A DNA stretch of 64,000 nucleotides from Gallionella sp. (GTDB lineage Bacteria; Pseudomonadota; Gammaproteobacteria; Burkholderiales; Gallionellaceae): contig JAUSNM010000014.1 in assembly GCA_030645535.1 (NCBI GenBank), positions 1-64,000 of the forward strand, given 5' to 3'. The first letter of the stretch is position 1. Each line of letters begins with the position of its first letter. The notes beneath the pieces are model-generated. The model did not search any database and had not been told where the DNA came from. It saw only the letters and a program-made list of their open reading frames with translations. This document shows positions 61,567 through 64,000 of the stretch, one piece after another. The position numbers and the translations under genes were made by a program.

Positions 61567-62576
61567 CAGGGGATGACCTGCTGAATTTTTTCCCACACCC
61601 GATCCGGGGTCAGGTGGTTCATGCAATTGAAATGTCCCAGCGGACACTCGCGCTTGAAGCAGGGGCTGCACTCGATGTCGAGCTTGACGACTGTGGCTTC
61701 TTTCGAGAGCGGCGGGGTGAATTGAGGGCTGCTGGAGCCGAACAGGGCCAGCATCGGACGATCGAGCGCGGCAGCCAGGTGCATCAGGCCTGAATCGTTG
61801 CTGATGACAAGCTGAGCACAGGATAAGAGGGCGATGGCGTCGGTAAGATCGGTGCTGCCGCACAGGTTGCGAGTTGACTGATTACCGAGGGCGACGATTG
61901 TTTCCGCGACCTCGCGATCTTTTGCCGATCCGATCAGCCACACCGCATAACCTTCATCGTGCAGGCGCTGTGCGGTTTCGGCGAAATAGGCTACCGGCCA
62001 GCGTTTGGCAGGTCCATATTCCGCACCCGGACAGAATACAGCGACCGGCTGAGCAAGCGAAAGGCCGAGTTTCGCAAGCGTGGCGTCGATCTGTGCGCCT
62101 GATACAGTCAGTTTCGGGTTGGCCAGAGGGCGCGGGATTTGCCCGTCATGCGCCTCGGCCAGTTGGGCGAAGCGTTCCACCATCAGCGGCAAGACGGTCT
62201 TGTCGAGTTTGCGCGCATCGTTGAGCAGACCATAGCGCATCTCGCCGACAAAGCCGGTGCGTAGCGGGATGCGTGCAAAAAATGGAATCAGTGCAGATTT
62301 GAGCGAATTGGGCAACACGATGGCCTGATCGTATTGCGCCGCACGCAAGTCAACGCCCAGTCGATAGCGCCCTTTGATATTTAACTCGCCGTGCGGGAAG
62401 GGATTGACGATGGCTTCATGTACTTCCGGCAGGGCGCGCAGCAGGCCCGCCGTCCAGGAAGGTGCGAGTACATCGATCAGACAGTCCGGATGGCGCTGCT
62501 TGAGACGCATCAGCATCGGCTGCATCAGCATGCAATCGCCAACCCAGCTGGGCCCGATGACTAGAATTTTTTTCAT
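61566..62576 (-). CDS. waaF: lipopolysaccharide heptosyltransferase II
   Basis: MKKILVIGPSWVGDCMLMQPMLMRLKQRHP...CPGAEYGPAKRWP. Confidence 0.93.
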   Translation of the reverse strand: MKKILVIGPSWVGDCMLMQPMLMRLKQRHPDCLIDVLAPSWTAGLLRALPEVHEAIVNPFPHGELNIKGRYRLGVDLRAAQYDQAIVLPNSLKSALIPFFARIPLRTGFVGEMRYGLLNDARKLDKTVLPLMVERFAQLAEAHDGQIPRPLANPKLTVSGAQIDATLAKLGLSLAQPVAVFCPGAEYGPAKRWPVAYFAETAQRLHDEGYAVWLIGSAKDREVAETIVALGNQSTRNLCGSTDLTDAIALLSCAQLVISNDSGLMHLAAALDRPMLALFGSSSPQFTPPLSKEATVVKLDIECSPCFKRECPLGHFNCMNHLTPDRVWEKIQQVIP

Positions 62577-62591
62577 TCAACCTTCCTGTTC

Positions 62592-62637
62592 AAGCTCCCC
62601 TCCCACGTTAGCGGGGGAGGGGGTGGGGGAGAGGGTC
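62592..62637. repeat. CCCTCxCC-type palindromic repeat
   Basis: ctcccctcccacgttagcgggggagggggtgggggagagggt. Confidence 0.7.
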
Positions 62638-62831
62638 TAGTGATGTCCCTTAGGCAGTTCACCAGTTAGTTTGTAGAGTGTCCCGCAATACGGGCAATGC
62701 GCCTCGCCGTCGTTATTCAGGGCTAACCCAACCTTCGGGTGCGCGTTCCACAGGCTCGCATTCGGCATCGGGCAAGTCAGCGGCAGATCATGCGCGGTCA
62801 CTTCAATTTGACGGTGTGTGATTTTGCTCAC
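62637..62831 (-). CDS. zinc-finger domain-containing protein
   Basis: HDLPLTCPMPNASLWNAHPKVGLALNNDGEAHCPYCGTLYKL. Confidence 0.85.
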   Translation of the reverse strand: MSKITHRQIEVTAHDLPLTCPMPNASLWNAHPKVGLALNNDGEAHCPYCGTLYKLTGELPKGHH

Positions 62832-62964
62832 GGTGCATCTCCTTAAACGTAAAATACTTTTCATCCACGAAACGATTCTTGCGGCGATATTGGCTAATGA
62901 CAATAACCCGCAAAAACACTAAATTTCAGCTCGCGTCATTTCGTGGACAGCTGCGGTTTTCAGG

Positions 62965-63885
62965 TTAGACGTAGTCCAGCCAGTCGGTATGCAGCGGGTG
63001 CTTTCCTGCAACGCAATCGAAGAATGCCTGTTGCAACAGGGCCGTGACCGGGCCGCGTGAACCACAACCTATCGTGCGCTGATCGAGTTCGCGGATCGGC
63101 GTCACTTCGGCAGCCGTGCCGGTGAAGAAAGCCTCTTCTGCGCAGTAAATCTCGTCGCGGGTGATGCGTTTTTCAATCACTTCGATGCCCATTTCCTTGG
63201 CCAGCGTGATGATGGAATCGCGCGTGATGCCTTCCAGGCACGAGGTCAGATCAGGCGTGTATAACTTGCCCTTCTTGACGATGAAAATGTTCTCGCCGGC
63301 GCCTTCAGCAACGTAACCATCCACGTCCAGCAACAGCGCTTCATCGTAGTTGTCGTTCGCAACTTCCTGGTGTGCAAGGATAGAATTGGCGTAAGTCGTC
63401 ACCGACTTTGCGCGGCACATGTTCACATTGACATGGTGGCGGGTGAAGCTGGAAGTCTTGACGCGGATGCCTTTTTGCATGCCCTCGTCGCCCAGATAGG
63501 CGCCCCAGGGCCAGGCGGCGACCGCAACATGAGTGGACAGTGTCGTCGCGGCAATCCCCATCGCCTCAGATCCATAGAAACAGATCGGGCGGATGTAGCA
63601 GGATTCCAGCTTGTTGGCACGCACCACTTCGCGATGCGCTTCCATGATCGTTTCCTTGTCGAACGGCATTTTCATCTGGAAGATGTGCGCCGAATTGAAC
63701 AAGCGGTCGGTGTGCTCCTGCAGACGGAAAATCGCCGTGCCCTCCGCTGCCTTGTAGGCGCGCAAGCCTTCAAATACGCCCATGCCATAGTGCAGGGTGT
63801 GGGTCAGTACATGGGTAGTAGCATCGCGCCAGGGCACAAGTTTACCGTCGTGCCAGATAAAACCGTCGCGGTCGGACATGGACAT
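62965..63885 (-). CDS. ilvE: branched-chain amino acid aminotransferase
   Basis: FIWHDGKLVPWRDATTHVLTHTLHYGMGVFEGLRAY...ITRDEIYCAEEAFFTGTAAEVTPI. Confidence 0.95.
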   Translation of the reverse strand: MSMSDRDGFIWHDGKLVPWRDATTHVLTHTLHYGMGVFEGLRAYKAAEGTAIFRLQEHTDRLFNSAHIFQMKMPFDKETIMEAHREVVRANKLESCYIRPICFYGSEAMGIAATTLSTHVAVAAWPWGAYLGDEGMQKGIRVKTSSFTRHHVNVNMCRAKSVTTYANSILAHQEVANDNYDEALLLDVDGYVAEGAGENIFIVKKGKLYTPDLTSCLEGITRDSIITLAKEMGIEVIEKRITRDEIYCAEEAFFTGTAAEVTPIRELDQRTIGCGSRGPVTALLQQAFFDCVAGKHPLHTDWLDYV

Positions 63886-64000
63886 ATTCGAATTCCTTTG
63901 ATGAGTCAGTTGCAAAGCATGGATTCTAGCAGCCTGTCGAACTTTTTGCAGCGACAGACTGCGTGTTTATAAGCGATTTTATGAAGGGTATGTCGCAATT

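Noticed and set aside
61566-61863. Extended N-terminus of phosphomannomutase to 61863
   Set aside because: Would overlap waaF by ~300 nt with unrelated sequence; the ATG at 61566 overlapping the waaF stop is more likely.

Overview
The window is ordinary betaproteobacterial chromosome (gene content suggests Nitrosomonadales/Gallionellaceae-like, by inference). It holds about 55 supportable genes: cobC-cobS, msbA, a peroxiredoxin, phoB-phoR, a fused FAD/Fe-S oxidoreductase, pldA, rhlE, aspS, an RNase/barstar pair, nudB, nadA, MASE1/CHASE/GGDEF, clsB, CHASE2, an Atm1-like ABC transporter, proB-obgE-rpmA-rplU-rho-trxA, fdxA, addB-addA, sodB, dnaJ/dnaK/grpE, waaF, a phosphomannomutase and ilvE. 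The most unusual signal is a network of strictly 7-bp-phased tandem repeats with interchangeable unit sequences (CAGGATT, CGACTAG/AGTNNNN, CCCACTT, CCCTTCA, NNNNAAA, GAGAAGG). They lie between genes and also in frame inside genes, mainly addB, addA and the FAD oxidoreductase. Several form mirrored (inverted) array pairs around a short spacer. One mirrored pair encloses a four-helix-bundle (S23-like) gene that splits dnaK from dnaJ. Other notable points: an in-frame TAA in the essential aspS; a one-base frameshift in a TumE-like toxin; two integrase-less attC cassette clusters sharing near-identical attC arms 36 kb apart; a duplicated gene tail with only synonymous differences; and a nested inverted-repeat element containing a pseudoknot-capable structured segment. 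All calls come from reading the sequence by eye; no database search was run.
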